Shown here in pieces: positions 7,475 through 16,699 of a stretch of 64,000 nucleotides of DNA. How positions within the stretch are numbered: the stretch's first letter is position 1; each line of letters starts with the position of its first letter. The DNA is taken from assembly GCA_963665195.1 (NCBI GenBank), contig OY762070.1:1116001-1180000 (forward strand). The letters run 5' to 3'. Source of the stretch: VXYL01 sp963665195. Its GTDB lineage: Bacteria > Pseudomonadota > Gammaproteobacteria > Pseudomonadales > Azotimanducaceae. A program made the position numbers and the translations under genes. Below the pieces are notes generated by a model that saw only the letters and a list, made by a program, of their open reading frames with translations, did no database searches and was not told where the DNA came from.

Positions 7475-8749
7475 CTAGGCCTCCGCCCGCATCAGCGTCA
7501 GGCACGTGATGTCGTCCGACTGCGGCGTGCCGCCGGCGAACTCGCGCACCGCCTCGAAGACGCGGTCGGTCGCCTCGCGGACGCTGGCGGCGGGCTGGCC
7601 GGAGAACACGGCCTCGAGGCGCTCCATCCCGAACTCCTCGTTCTCCGCGTTCATGGCCTCGCTGACGCCATCGGTGTACAGCACCACGGTGTCGCCGGGC
7701 TTGAGGCCCACTTCCGCCTCCTCGTACTCCAGCCCCGGCATCACGCCGAGGGCGATGCCGCCGGTGAGCGGCAGTTCGGTGTAGGCGCCGTCGGCATGCA
7801 CGACCACGGGCGTATTGTGGCCGCCGTTGGCGTAGGTGAGCACGCCGGTCTCGGGATCGAACACGCCATAGAAGAAAGTGACGAACATCGCCGCTTCGTT
7901 GTCCTCTTCGAGCAGCGTATTGATCTCCGCCAGTACGGCGCCCGGCTGCGGATGGCCGATGGCGGCGCCCTTGAGGAGCGTGCGCGCCTGCATCATGAAG
8001 AGCGCCGCCGACACACCCTTGCCGGACACGTCGGCGATGGCGAGGCCCACGCGGTCGTACTGCAGGCTGATCACGTCGAAGAAGTCGCCGCCGACATCCT
8101 TGGCCGGCTCCATGTTGCCGAAGATGGCGCACCCGCGGCGCTCCGGGAACTCGGTCGGCAGCACGGACTGTTGCAGCTTGTGAGCGACGCTGAGTTCGTT
8201 CTGCACCGCCACCAGCTTGTCGCGGGTCGCCAGAGCCTCGCGCAGCATGGCCAGATGCTGGCGTGTCTTGTCGATGGTGATGCGCAGGTCCGTGAAATCG
8301 ATGGGCTTGGTGACGAAATCGAACGCCCCACGGTTCATGGCCGTGCGGATGTTCTTCATGTCGCCATAGGCGGAGACGATCACCGAGCGGATGTTGGGGT
8401 CCACCTGGGGGATCTGCTCCAAGAGCGTCAGCCCGTCCATGCGCGGCATGTTGATGTCCGACAGCACCATGTCGATGTCTCGGTCCACCTCCAAGAGTTC
8501 CAGAGCCTCGACGCCATCATGGGCGAAGACCAGTTCCAGGCTGCCGCGGCGCACGTCGCGGCGCAGCCGCTGGCGCATCAGGTGTTCCAGATCCGGCTCG
8601 TCGTCGACGACCAGGATCTTGCAGAACACCTCGACCGACGCAGCCGTCGGCGGGGCATCGCCGTCGCCGCCCTCGCTCACCTCTTCCCGGGCCTGCTCGC
8701 GGCGGGCTCTGCGAGCGCGCCGGCGTGCTTCGCGTTCTGCGTCTGCCAC
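7475..8749 (-). CDS. Response-regulator receiver fused to SpoIIE/RsbU-type PP2C phosphatase
   Basis: 424 aa. A basic, charged N-terminus (1-40) precedes a receiver domain (~43-165) with acidic pair D49/D50, phosphoacceptor D98 in VLSDINMP and Lys148 in VTKPID. A coiled linker containing the LQQSVLP motif leads to the PP2C domain (~205-420) with metal-binding acids in VGGDFFD (D222), ADVSGKG (D240), LYTDGV (D360) and QSDDIT (~412). The role would be dephosphorylating the STAS protein when the receiver is phosphorylated, probably by the operon's histidine kinase. First gene of a four-gene run on the minus strand with 2-4 base junctions. Confidence 0.93.
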   Translation of the reverse strand: MADAEREARRRARRARREQAREEVSEGGDGDAPPTAASVEVFCKILVVDDEPDLEHLMRQRLRRDVRRGSLELVFAHDGVEALELLEVDRDIDMVLSDINMPRMDGLTLLEQIPQVDPNIRSVIVSAYGDMKNIRTAMNRGAFDFVTKPIDFTDLRITIDKTRQHLAMLREALATRDKLVAVQNELSVAHKLQQSVLPTEFPERRGCAIFGNMEPAKDVGGDFFDVISLQYDRVGLAIADVSGKGVSAALFMMQARTLLKGAAIGHPQPGAVLAEINTLLEEDNEAAMFVTFFYGVFDPETGVLTYANGGHNTPVVVHADGAYTELPLTGGIALGVMPGLEYEEAEVGLKPGDTVVLYTDGVSEAMNAENEEFGMERLEAVFSGQPAASVREATDRVFEAVREFAGGTPQSDDITCLTLMRAEA

Positions 8750-8789
8750 CGCCCCTCCTCAAACTACTCGCAGCTATCCGCCCTGCGGC

Positions 8790-10619
<1,830 letters not shown>

Positions 10620-10785
10620 ATCACCTCTTCGCTCGGGTGGCGTGTCTGGGCCGCGGCCCTTGAGGCCGGTCGCGCAACTACAACGCGGCAACGGGACGCA
10701 AGTTTAGCACTTTGGCGCATCGCGCATTTTCGGTCGCCGGCGCGAGGCGCAGCGGAGGGCTATGTGGGGGCGCCAATGGCGACAA

Positions 10786-12525
10786 TCAACCGGCCACGGC
10801 CTGCCGCTTGGCAACCAGATAGCGTTCCATGCTGGCGCGGTCCGCAACGTCGTGCGCCAGCGCGCGCTGCGCGTGCCGCGCATGCGCCGCCAGATAGCGC
10901 CGCACGCCGTCCTCGAACTCGGCCGCCAGCGCCGCGCCGCCGAGCACGGTCGGGCGCTCCGCCAAGGCGACCAGTTCCGCATGGGCCGCATCGCCCATGA
11001 AACGGCCGAGCAGAGTCGCCGTGTCCGCGTCGGGCGTCGCGCCGAGGTAGTCCACCACCGCCCCGATGAGACCGTCGCTCACCGTCGCCTCGACCAGCCG
11101 CGCGCGCTCCGCCGACGCCAGACCGGCCAGCATGGACGGCTGGGCAACGAGCGCCCGGAGCAGGCGCTCGGCCAGCCCCGACTGCTGCCCTGGGCTGTAG
11201 GACGGGGCGCGGCCGGCGCGGCCGACATTTGCCGAGGCGGCACCGGCGATGCGCTCAAGGATGCGCTCAAGATCGGTCGCCTCCGATCCCGTGAGGTCCG
11301 CCAGTTCGCGCACCAGGGAGGCGCGCAGCGAACCGGCCGGGAGCCGCTGAACGGCCGGCAGGGCCAGCTCGCGCAGCATCGCCCGACCGTCCACTTGCGA
11401 AAGATCCAGACCCTCCCGCATGCGGCGCAGGAAGTACTCGCCGATCGGCGTCGCGCCCTGCATCAGGGCCAGGAACCGCTCCCGGCCCTGATCGCGCACC
11501 ATCGTATCCGGGTCCTCTCCCTCGGGCAGGAACACGAATTTCAGCTGGCGACCTTCCGACAGCGCAGGCAATGCCGCCTCCACCGCGCGCCAGGCGGCAT
11601 TGCGGCCGGCGTCGTCGCCGTCGAAGCAGCACACCACTTCGTCGGCGTAGCGGAACAGCTTCTCGAAGTGCGGCTGCCCGATCGCTGTGCCGAGCGTCGC
11701 CACGGCGTTGCCGATGCCGTGCTGGGCGAGAGCCACCACATCCATGTAGCCCTCCACCACCAAGAAGGAGTCGAGCCGAGGCCCGGAGCGCCGCGCCTCG
11801 AACAGGCCGTAGAGCTCGCGGCCCTTGCGGAACACGTCCGTCTCGGGCGAGTTGAGGTACTTGGGCTGGCCCTCCCCGGCGCTGCCGAATATACGGCCGC
11901 CGAAACCGATGACGCGGCCGCGCGTTTCGCGGATGGGGAACATGATGCGCTCGCGAAACCGATCGTAGACGCGCCCCGAGTCGTTCTTGGCGAGCAGCCC
12001 GGCGTCGAGCAGCTTGCCCTCGCCGAACCTGTCGAGCGCCGTCTTGATCCGCTCCCAGCCATCGGGCGCGAAGCCGATGCCGAAGTCGCGCGCCACCGCG
12101 CCCGTCACGCCGCGCTGCTTGAGGTAGTGGATGGCTGCGGGTTCCCCCTTGAGCCAATCCTTGTAGCGCTCTGCCGCGGCGGCGAGCACATCGTAGAGGG
12201 CGGGGTCGGCGGTCGGCCGCGAGGATGCCTCGCGCGGCACGGCGACCCCGGCCAGCGCCGCCAGCGCCTCGACCGCCTCGGGGAAGCTGACGTTCTCGTA
12301 GTCCATCAGGAAGCCCAGCGCCGTGCCGTGGGCGCCGCAGCCGAAGCAGTGGAAGTGGCCGTCGGCGTAGACGTGGAACGACGGCGTCTTCTCGTCGTGG
12401 AACGGACACAGGCCGATGTGGTTGCCGCCGGCCTTCTTGAGCCGCACGCGCTGGCCGACGACGTCGACGATGTCCGCGCGGTCGACGAGGTCGTTGATGA
12501 AGGAGCGGGGAATCATGCCGGCCAT
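10786..12525 (-). CDS. dnaG: DNA primase DnaG
   Basis: 579 aa, synthesises RNA primers for replication. Start MAGMIPRSFINDLV (ATG 12525) matches the E. coli N-terminus MAGRIPRVFINDLL; the frame runs open far upstream through yqeY and rpsU in antisense and is not coding there. The CHC2 zinc site is C40-x2-H43 and C60-x2-C63. The TOPRIM core has VVEGYMDVVAL and CFDGDDAGRNA. The C-terminal helicase-interacting region (~450-579) is poorly conserved, as usual. Lies between yqeY and rpoD in the same orientation. Confidence 0.97.
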   Translation of the reverse strand: MAGMIPRSFINDLVDRADIVDVVGQRVRLKKAGGNHIGLCPFHDEKTPSFHVYADGHFHCFGCGAHGTALGFLMDYENVSFPEAVEALAALAGVAVPREASSRPTADPALYDVLAAAAERYKDWLKGEPAAIHYLKQRGVTGAVARDFGIGFAPDGWERIKTALDRFGEGKLLDAGLLAKNDSGRVYDRFRERIMFPIRETRGRVIGFGGRIFGSAGEGQPKYLNSPETDVFRKGRELYGLFEARRSGPRLDSFLVVEGYMDVVALAQHGIGNAVATLGTAIGQPHFEKLFRYADEVVCCFDGDDAGRNAAWRAVEAALPALSEGRQLKFVFLPEGEDPDTMVRDQGRERFLALMQGATPIGEYFLRRMREGLDLSQVDGRAMLRELALPAVQRLPAGSLRASLVRELADLTGSEATDLERILERIAGAASANVGRAGRAPSYSPGQQSGLAERLLRALVAQPSMLAGLASAERARLVEATVSDGLIGAVVDYLGATPDADTATLLGRFMGDAAHAELVALAERPTVLGGAALAAEFEDGVRRYLAAHARHAQRALAHDVADRASMERYLVAKRQAVAG

Positions 12526-12584
12526 GCGCCTAGCATAGTCCCTCGGCGCCGCATTGTGCTCGCCGCGGCAGTGAATTCGGCGAT

Positions 12585-13055
12585 TCAGCCGCCGGCGAGC
12601 GCTTTCTTGACCAGTCCGCTGACGGCGCCCATGTCCGCGCGTCCGGCCAGTGGCCGGCGCAAAGCCCCCATGACCCGGCCCATGTCCTTCATGCTCGACG
12701 CGCCGGTGGCGGCCACGGCGTCCGCGACGGCCTGCGCGATCTCGGCCTCGCCCAGCCGGGCCGGCATGAACTCCTCGATCACGTCGAGTTCGTACTGCTC
12801 GATGGCGGCGAGATCGTCGCGCCCGGCAGCGGCGAACTGCCCCAGCGCATCCCGGCGCTGCTTGCACATGCGCGTCAGCACGGCGAGCACGTCGGCATCG
12901 GCGAGCTCCTGGCGGCCGTCGCGACCGTCGATCTCCGCCTGCTTGAGCGCCGCGTTGACGAGCCTGAGCGCCTTCAGCCGCTGCCGCTCGCGAGCCCGCA
13001 TGGCGGCCTTGGTGGCGGCGTCGATCGCGGCGCGGATGTCGCTGGCCGCAGCCAT
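12585..13055 (-). CDS. yqeY: YqeY/GatB-tail domain protein
   Basis: 156 aa, all-helical protein related to the tRNA-binding tail of amidotransferase subunit GatB. Recognisable stretches are ALRLVNAALKQAEIDGR, IEEFMPARLGEAEI and SSMKDMGRVMGALRRPLAGRAD-like (here split at A), then AVSGLVKKAL. Commonly sits between rpsU and dnaG in many bacteria, as here. Biochemical function is not established; a role in tRNA or amidotransferase interactions is assumed from homology. Confidence 0.93.
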   Translation of the reverse strand: MAAASDIRAAIDAATKAAMRARERQRLKALRLVNAALKQAEIDGRDGRQELADADVLAVLTRMCKQRRDALGQFAAAGRDDLAAIEQYELDVIEEFMPARLGEAEIAQAVADAVAATGASSMKDMGRVMGALRRPLAGRADMGAVSGLVKKALAGG

Positions 13056-13088
13056 TGCCCGGCCCTCCGAATCGCTTGGGTTGAGTTC

Positions 13089-13304
13089 CTAGAACGCTTT
13101 CTCGAAGCGCCGCGCCTCGCGCTGCAGCTTCTTGAGGTGCCGCTTCACGGCCGCCGCCGCCTTCCGCTTGCGCACCGCGGTGGGCTTTTCGTAGTACTCG
13201 CGCTTGCGCACTTCGGACAGGATGCCCGCCTTCTCGCAGGAGCGCTTGAAGCGCCTGAGCGCCACATCGAAGGGTTCGTTCTCTCTGACTTTGACGAAAG
13301 GCAA
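13089..13304 (-). CDS. rpsU: 30S ribosomal protein S21
   Basis: 71 aa, basic; begins MPFVKVRENEPFDVALRRFK and ends with the arginine/lysine-rich helix typical of S21. It joins the 30S subunit near the anti-Shine-Dalgarno region and aids mRNA binding. First gene of the macromolecular-synthesis operon, so translation, primase and sigma factor are linked. A good -10 hexamer lies 40 bases upstream of the start. Confidence 0.97.
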   Translation of the reverse strand: MPFVKVRENEPFDVALRRFKRSCEKAGILSEVRKREYYEKPTAVRKRKAAAAVKRHLKKLQREARRFEKAF

Positions 13305-13343
13305 CTAGGACTCCGCGTTTGCTGGGGTTGTCGAGGGCTGGCA

Positions 13344-13349
13344 ATTCTA
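13344..13349 (-). promoter_or_regulatory. Candidate -10 element of the rpsU operon
   Basis: On the minus strand the hexamer reads TAGAAT (5 of 6 matches to TATAAT), 40 bases before the rpsU ATG, in the only A/T-rich spot of the 139-bp divergent gap 13305-13443. The -35 region at 17-base spacing (TGGCGA) is a poor match, so the call rests on the -10 and position. Confidence 0.4.
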
Positions 13350-13443
13350 CGCCGTCGGGCGCGGGGTCGCCACCTGCAGTTGAATCGCTGCCGGGCGCCA
13401 TAGAGAATGCCGGGCGTTGCCGACGCTTGGAGGGGGCGGAGCG

Positions 13444-14532
13444 ATGAAGATCACGAACGTCAAGGTGGACGTCTTCGGCTGGCAGGTGGAGCCGTGGCGC
13501 GTCGGCGCCGGGATGCGCTTCGGCGGGCCGCGGCAGCTCGGCGTCGCGACGGTGGAGACGGACGAGGGCATCTCCGGCAACGCCTTCGTGGGCGGCCCGG
13601 AGCACCAGGCGAGGTATCTGATCGACGCCATCAAGCCGCGCCTGATGGGCCGCGATCCGCAGGATATCGGCGCCATCTGGGGCGAGTTGTGGAAACTCAA
13701 CCGCGGCGTGCCGAACAGCGTCATCGGCGCTGCGGACATCTGCCTGTGGGATATCAACGGCAAGCTCGCCGGGCAGCCCATCCACCGCCTGCTCGGCACC
13801 TGCAAGGAGTCCGTGCCGGTGTATTCGAGCACCGCGTGGTGGGAGACCAAGGAGGAGTACCAGGAGGAGGCGCTGCGCTTCAAGGAGCTCGGCTTCCCGG
13901 CGCACAAGATCCACCCGCATTCGGACCCGAAGGCGGACATCGCCATCTGCCAGGCGGTGCGCGAAGCGGTCGGCGATGACATGCTGCTGATGCTGGACTC
14001 CATGTGGGCCTACGGCTACGAGGACTCGGTGCGCGTCGGCCGGGCGATCGAGGAGCTCGGCTACTACTGGTACGAGGACCCGCTCGCCGAGGAGGACCTC
14101 TACAGCTACGTCAAGCTCAACGAGAAGCTCGACATCCCCATCATGGCGACGGAGTTCGCGCCCGGCCGCTACTACGGCATGACGCAGTGGATCACCCGCT
14201 ACGCCACCGACATCCTGCGCGGCGACGTGGCGGTGACCGGCGGCATCACCCCCTTGGTGCGCCTGTGCCATCTGGCGGAGGGCTTCCGCATGAAGTGCGA
14301 GATCCACCACGGCGGCAACTCGCTGAACAACGTCGCCAACCTGCACGTCACCATGGCGGTGCCGAACTGCGAGTTCTACGAGTTCTTCCCCTGCACCGGC
14401 TCGAACGTCTACGGCCTCGTCGAAGACATCGACATGTCGGGCGGCATGGTGCATGCGCCGACCGAGCCGGGGCTCGGCTACGAGATCGACTGGGATCGGC
14501 TGCGGCAGGACTTCGTGGGCACGGTGGAGTAG
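13444..14532 (+). CDS. Enolase-superfamily (mandelate racemase/muconate lactonising) enzyme
   Basis: 362 aa; ATG 13444 follows a strong GGAGGGGGCGGA ribosome site. The capping domain is residues ~1-120 (MKITNVKVDVFGW..., ADICLWDINGKLAG). The barrel carries metal ligands D185 (LMLDSMW), E211 (WYEDPL) and E237 (MATEFAPG). The usual K-x-K base motif is K155-I-H157 here, and H288/H289 (EIHHGGNS) lies where MR-group enzymes keep a catalytic His. Expected chemistry is proton abstraction alpha to a carboxylate, for example a sugar-acid dehydratase or racemase, but substrate is unknown. Divergent from rpsU; no sugar operon is adjacent. Confidence 0.88.
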   Translation: MKITNVKVDVFGWQVEPWRVGAGMRFGGPRQLGVATVETDEGISGNAFVGGPEHQARYLIDAIKPRLMGRDPQDIGAIWGELWKLNRGVPNSVIGAADICLWDINGKLAGQPIHRLLGTCKESVPVYSSTAWWETKEEYQEEALRFKELGFPAHKIHPHSDPKADIAICQAVREAVGDDMLLMLDSMWAYGYEDSVRVGRAIEELGYYWYEDPLAEEDLYSYVKLNEKLDIPIMATEFAPGRYYGMTQWITRYATDILRGDVAVTGGITPLVRLCHLAEGFRMKCEIHHGGNSLNNVANLHVTMAVPNCEFYEFFPCTGSNVYGLVEDIDMSGGMVHAPTEPGLGYEIDWDRLRQDFVGTVE

Positions 14533-14546
14533 CCCGGCACCGGCGC

Positions 14547-15200
14547 ATGTCCGCCGACCTTGCCATCCGGGTGACCTTCACCGTTCTTCTGATCGCTGCC
14601 GTGCCGCTCGTATTGGGCGATCTGATCCCGATCTGGGTCGTGCTGGTAATCCTCGCACTCTCCGTGGCGGATTCCTTCTGGCTTCGCCCGTGGCGGCACG
14701 CGCGGGAACTCAGCGCGTTCTGTCGCGCGATGGTCAATCGCCAGGACGTGCTGGTGCTCGGCGGGGTCATCGCGGACACCCGGTCCCGCCCCGTGGCCTC
14801 CCAGATCGGAGTGATCGATACGACCGGCGAGTTCCGATTCTGGGAGAGTCACCAGCGGCCCAACGCCATCGGGCCGGCCGATGCGGAGCGGGAGCGAGAC
14901 GAGATCGTCCGATTGGCCGACTTGCTCCGTTCGGCCGACTGGGTTCTCGCCGGCAAGGAGGCAGGCAGGTTCGTTCGCCGGCTGCTGCGCGACACGGCCG
15001 AGCGAGACGGCAGCGACATCGATGAGGGCATCTTCTGGCAGGCCGTGCCGGAGGATCTACCGCATTGGCATGCGAAGAACAGGGACCTGCCTTCGCGCTT
15101 CCCCACTGCCCTCGATGCGACGAACGCCTGGTCCATACTCGATGCCTTGCGAGCGATGGCGATGTGGACGCCGCGGCGACGGCCCGCCTACACCTTGTAG
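14547..15200 (+). CDS. Hypothetical membrane-anchored protein
   Basis: 217 aa, start ATG 14547, 14 bases after the enolase-family gene. Residues ~6-45 are strongly hydrophobic (two close membrane helices or one long hairpin: VTFTVLLIAAVPLVLGDLIP then WVVLVILALSVADSFWL), followed by a ~165-residue soluble, charged domain with no motif I recognise. The family is unknown to me. Its last 13 bases overlap the 3' end of the convergent SDR gene. Coding character (third-position GC, charged and hydrophobic patterning) supports a real gene. Confidence 0.6.
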   Translation: MSADLAIRVTFTVLLIAAVPLVLGDLIPIWVVLVILALSVADSFWLRPWRHARELSAFCRAMVNRQDVLVLGGVIADTRSRPVASQIGVIDTTGEFRFWESHQRPNAIGPADAERERDEIVRLADLLRSADWVLAGKEAGRFVRRLLRDTAERDGSDIDEGIFWQAVPEDLPHWHAKNRDLPSRFPTALDATNAWSILDALRAMAMWTPRRRPAYTL

Positions 15201-15976
15201 CCGCCGTCCACGGAGATCACCTGGCCGGTGATGCCGGCCGACTCCGGTGCCGCGAGCAGCGCCGCCATGGGCGCGAGCTCCTCCGGTTCTAGGATGCGCT
15301 GTTGCAGGTTCTCCGCCTCGATGGCCCGGCGCACCGTGGCGATGTCCACGCCGCGGGCGCGGGCCATGGCCGGCAGATCGACGAGCTGGGTGTTGGTCCA
15401 GCCGGGGCAGAGGCAGTTGACGGTGACGCCTTTGGTGGCGACTTCGGCCGCCATCGCCCGCGTCAAACCGATCAGGCCGTGCTTGGCGGCGGTGTACGCG
15501 AGGCCGCCGCCGGAACGCTTCGCGTAGCCGGAGCCGATGTTGATGATGCGTCCGTAGCCGCGCTCCACCATGCCGCCGAGCACGGCGCGGCTGGCTCGGT
15601 AGGCGGAGAAGAGATTCAGATCGACGTTGGCGGCGAACAGCGCCGCGTCGCGCTGCTCGGCGGTCAGGCCCTCGGCGCCGCCGGGCAGGCCGTTGCCGCC
15701 GCCGGCGTTGTTGACCAGGATGTCCACCGGGCCGAGCTCGGCCGCGATGGCCTCGGCGGCGGCCAGCGTCGCATCCAACGACAGCGCGTCGGCCCGCGTC
15801 GCGAGTGCGCGTCCGCCCAACTCCCGCACTTCGGCGGCGACCCGATCGAGTTCCCCGAGCGAACGGGCGGTCACCGCGACCGCGGCGCCGTGCCGAGCGA
15901 AGCCGAGCGCTATGGCCCGGCCGATGCCGCGCCCGCCGCCAGTGACCCAGGCTATGCGACCGTCCAAACTCCCCAT
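15188..15976 (-). CDS. Short-chain dehydrogenase/reductase
   Basis: 262 aa NAD(P)-dependent Rossmann oxidoreductase. Cofactor motif VTGGGRGIGRA (~11-21), NNAGGGNG (~89-96), catalytic Ser in INIGSGYAKRSG, and Tyr/Lys in YTAAKHG. Ends ITGQVISVDGGYKV, typical of FabG-like SDRs. Located beside the CoA-transferase and HAD genes but without clear pathway context; substrate unknown. About 45 bases separate its start from the HAD gene stop on the same strand. Confidence 0.92.
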   Translation of the reverse strand: MGSLDGRIAWVTGGGRGIGRAIALGFARHGAAVAVTARSLGELDRVAAEVRELGGRALATRADALSLDATLAAAEAIAAELGPVDILVNNAGGGNGLPGGAEGLTAEQRDAALFAANVDLNLFSAYRASRAVLGGMVERGYGRIINIGSGYAKRSGGGLAYTAAKHGLIGLTRAMAAEVATKGVTVNCLCPGWTNTQLVDLPAMARARGVDIATVRRAIEAENLQQRILEPEELAPMAALLAAPESAGITGQVISVDGGYKV

Positions 15977-16021
15977 GGCATCCCCCCTCAGTTCAGGCGC
16001 ATCGTTGCGCCGCTCGCGATC

Positions 16022-16681
16022 TCACGGCGGCAGGATGTCCGCGAAATCCCGGCACACCGGGAACGGCACATCCGTGCGCACCGCGCCCGTCGAATCCGGT
16101 GCCGCTATGCCGAGAAGCTGACCGATGCCGGCGCGTTCGGCGGCTTCGAGGACCAGCACGTTGTCGTCGATCAGCAAGGTGCGCACAGGATCGTAGCCAT
16201 CGCCGAGCCGCTCCGCCAAGCGCTGCCAGAACGCGGCGTCCTCCTTCGGGGCGCCGATGTCGTGGGAGCTCAAGCACCCGTCGACGGCGTCCAGCAGGCC
16301 CGTGGCGCGATGCTTGACGGCGATGCTGCGCGGATGCGCGTTGGTCGCCAGCACCGCCTCGCGCCCGGAGTCGCGCACCGCGGCCACGAAATCCGCCGCC
16401 CGCGGTCGATAGCGGATGAGATGCGCAAGCTCCTCGTGGATGGCATCGATGTCGAGGCGGGTTTCCCGCTGCCAGTAGTCGAGGTCGTAGAAGTCGAGCG
16501 TCGCCTTGGAGGCCAGCATGTCGCGGTAGAGCACTTCCGCCGCCCGCGCCGGATCCATGCCGGCGCGGCGTCCGTAGCGCTGCGGCACCACGACGTTCCA
16601 CAGGTGGTTGTCGTAGTGCAGGTCGATCAGCGTGCCGTCCATGTCCAGCAGCACGGTGTCGATATCGGCCCAGCAAACCAT
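16022..16681 (-). CDS. yrfG: HAD-family GMP/IMP nucleotidase, YrfG-like
   Basis: 219 aa. The N-terminus WADIDTVLLDMDGTLIDLHYD closely parallels E. coli YrfG (WQDVDTVLLDMDGTLLDL...). It contains HAD motif I (DMDGT, nucleophile and acid/base Asp), motif II Thr in AVLATNAH, and motif IV acidic residues in LLIDDNVLVLEAA. E. coli YrfG dephosphorylates GMP/IMP; the same activity is inferred. Divergent from the CoA transferase with only 18 bases between starts. Confidence 0.85.
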   Translation of the reverse strand: MVCWADIDTVLLDMDGTLIDLHYDNHLWNVVVPQRYGRRAGMDPARAAEVLYRDMLASKATLDFYDLDYWQRETRLDIDAIHEELAHLIRYRPRAADFVAAVRDSGREAVLATNAHPRSIAVKHRATGLLDAVDGCLSSHDIGAPKEDAAFWQRLAERLGDGYDPVRTLLIDDNVLVLEAAERAGIGQLLGIAAPDSTGAVRTDVPFPVCRDFADILPP

Positions 16682-16699
16682 GCACCTATACTACCGCCC

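Noticed and set aside
12526..14454. Long upstream extension of the dnaG frame
   Set aside because: It runs through yqeY and rpsU in another frame and antisense to the enolase gene; dnaG similarity starts at 12525.
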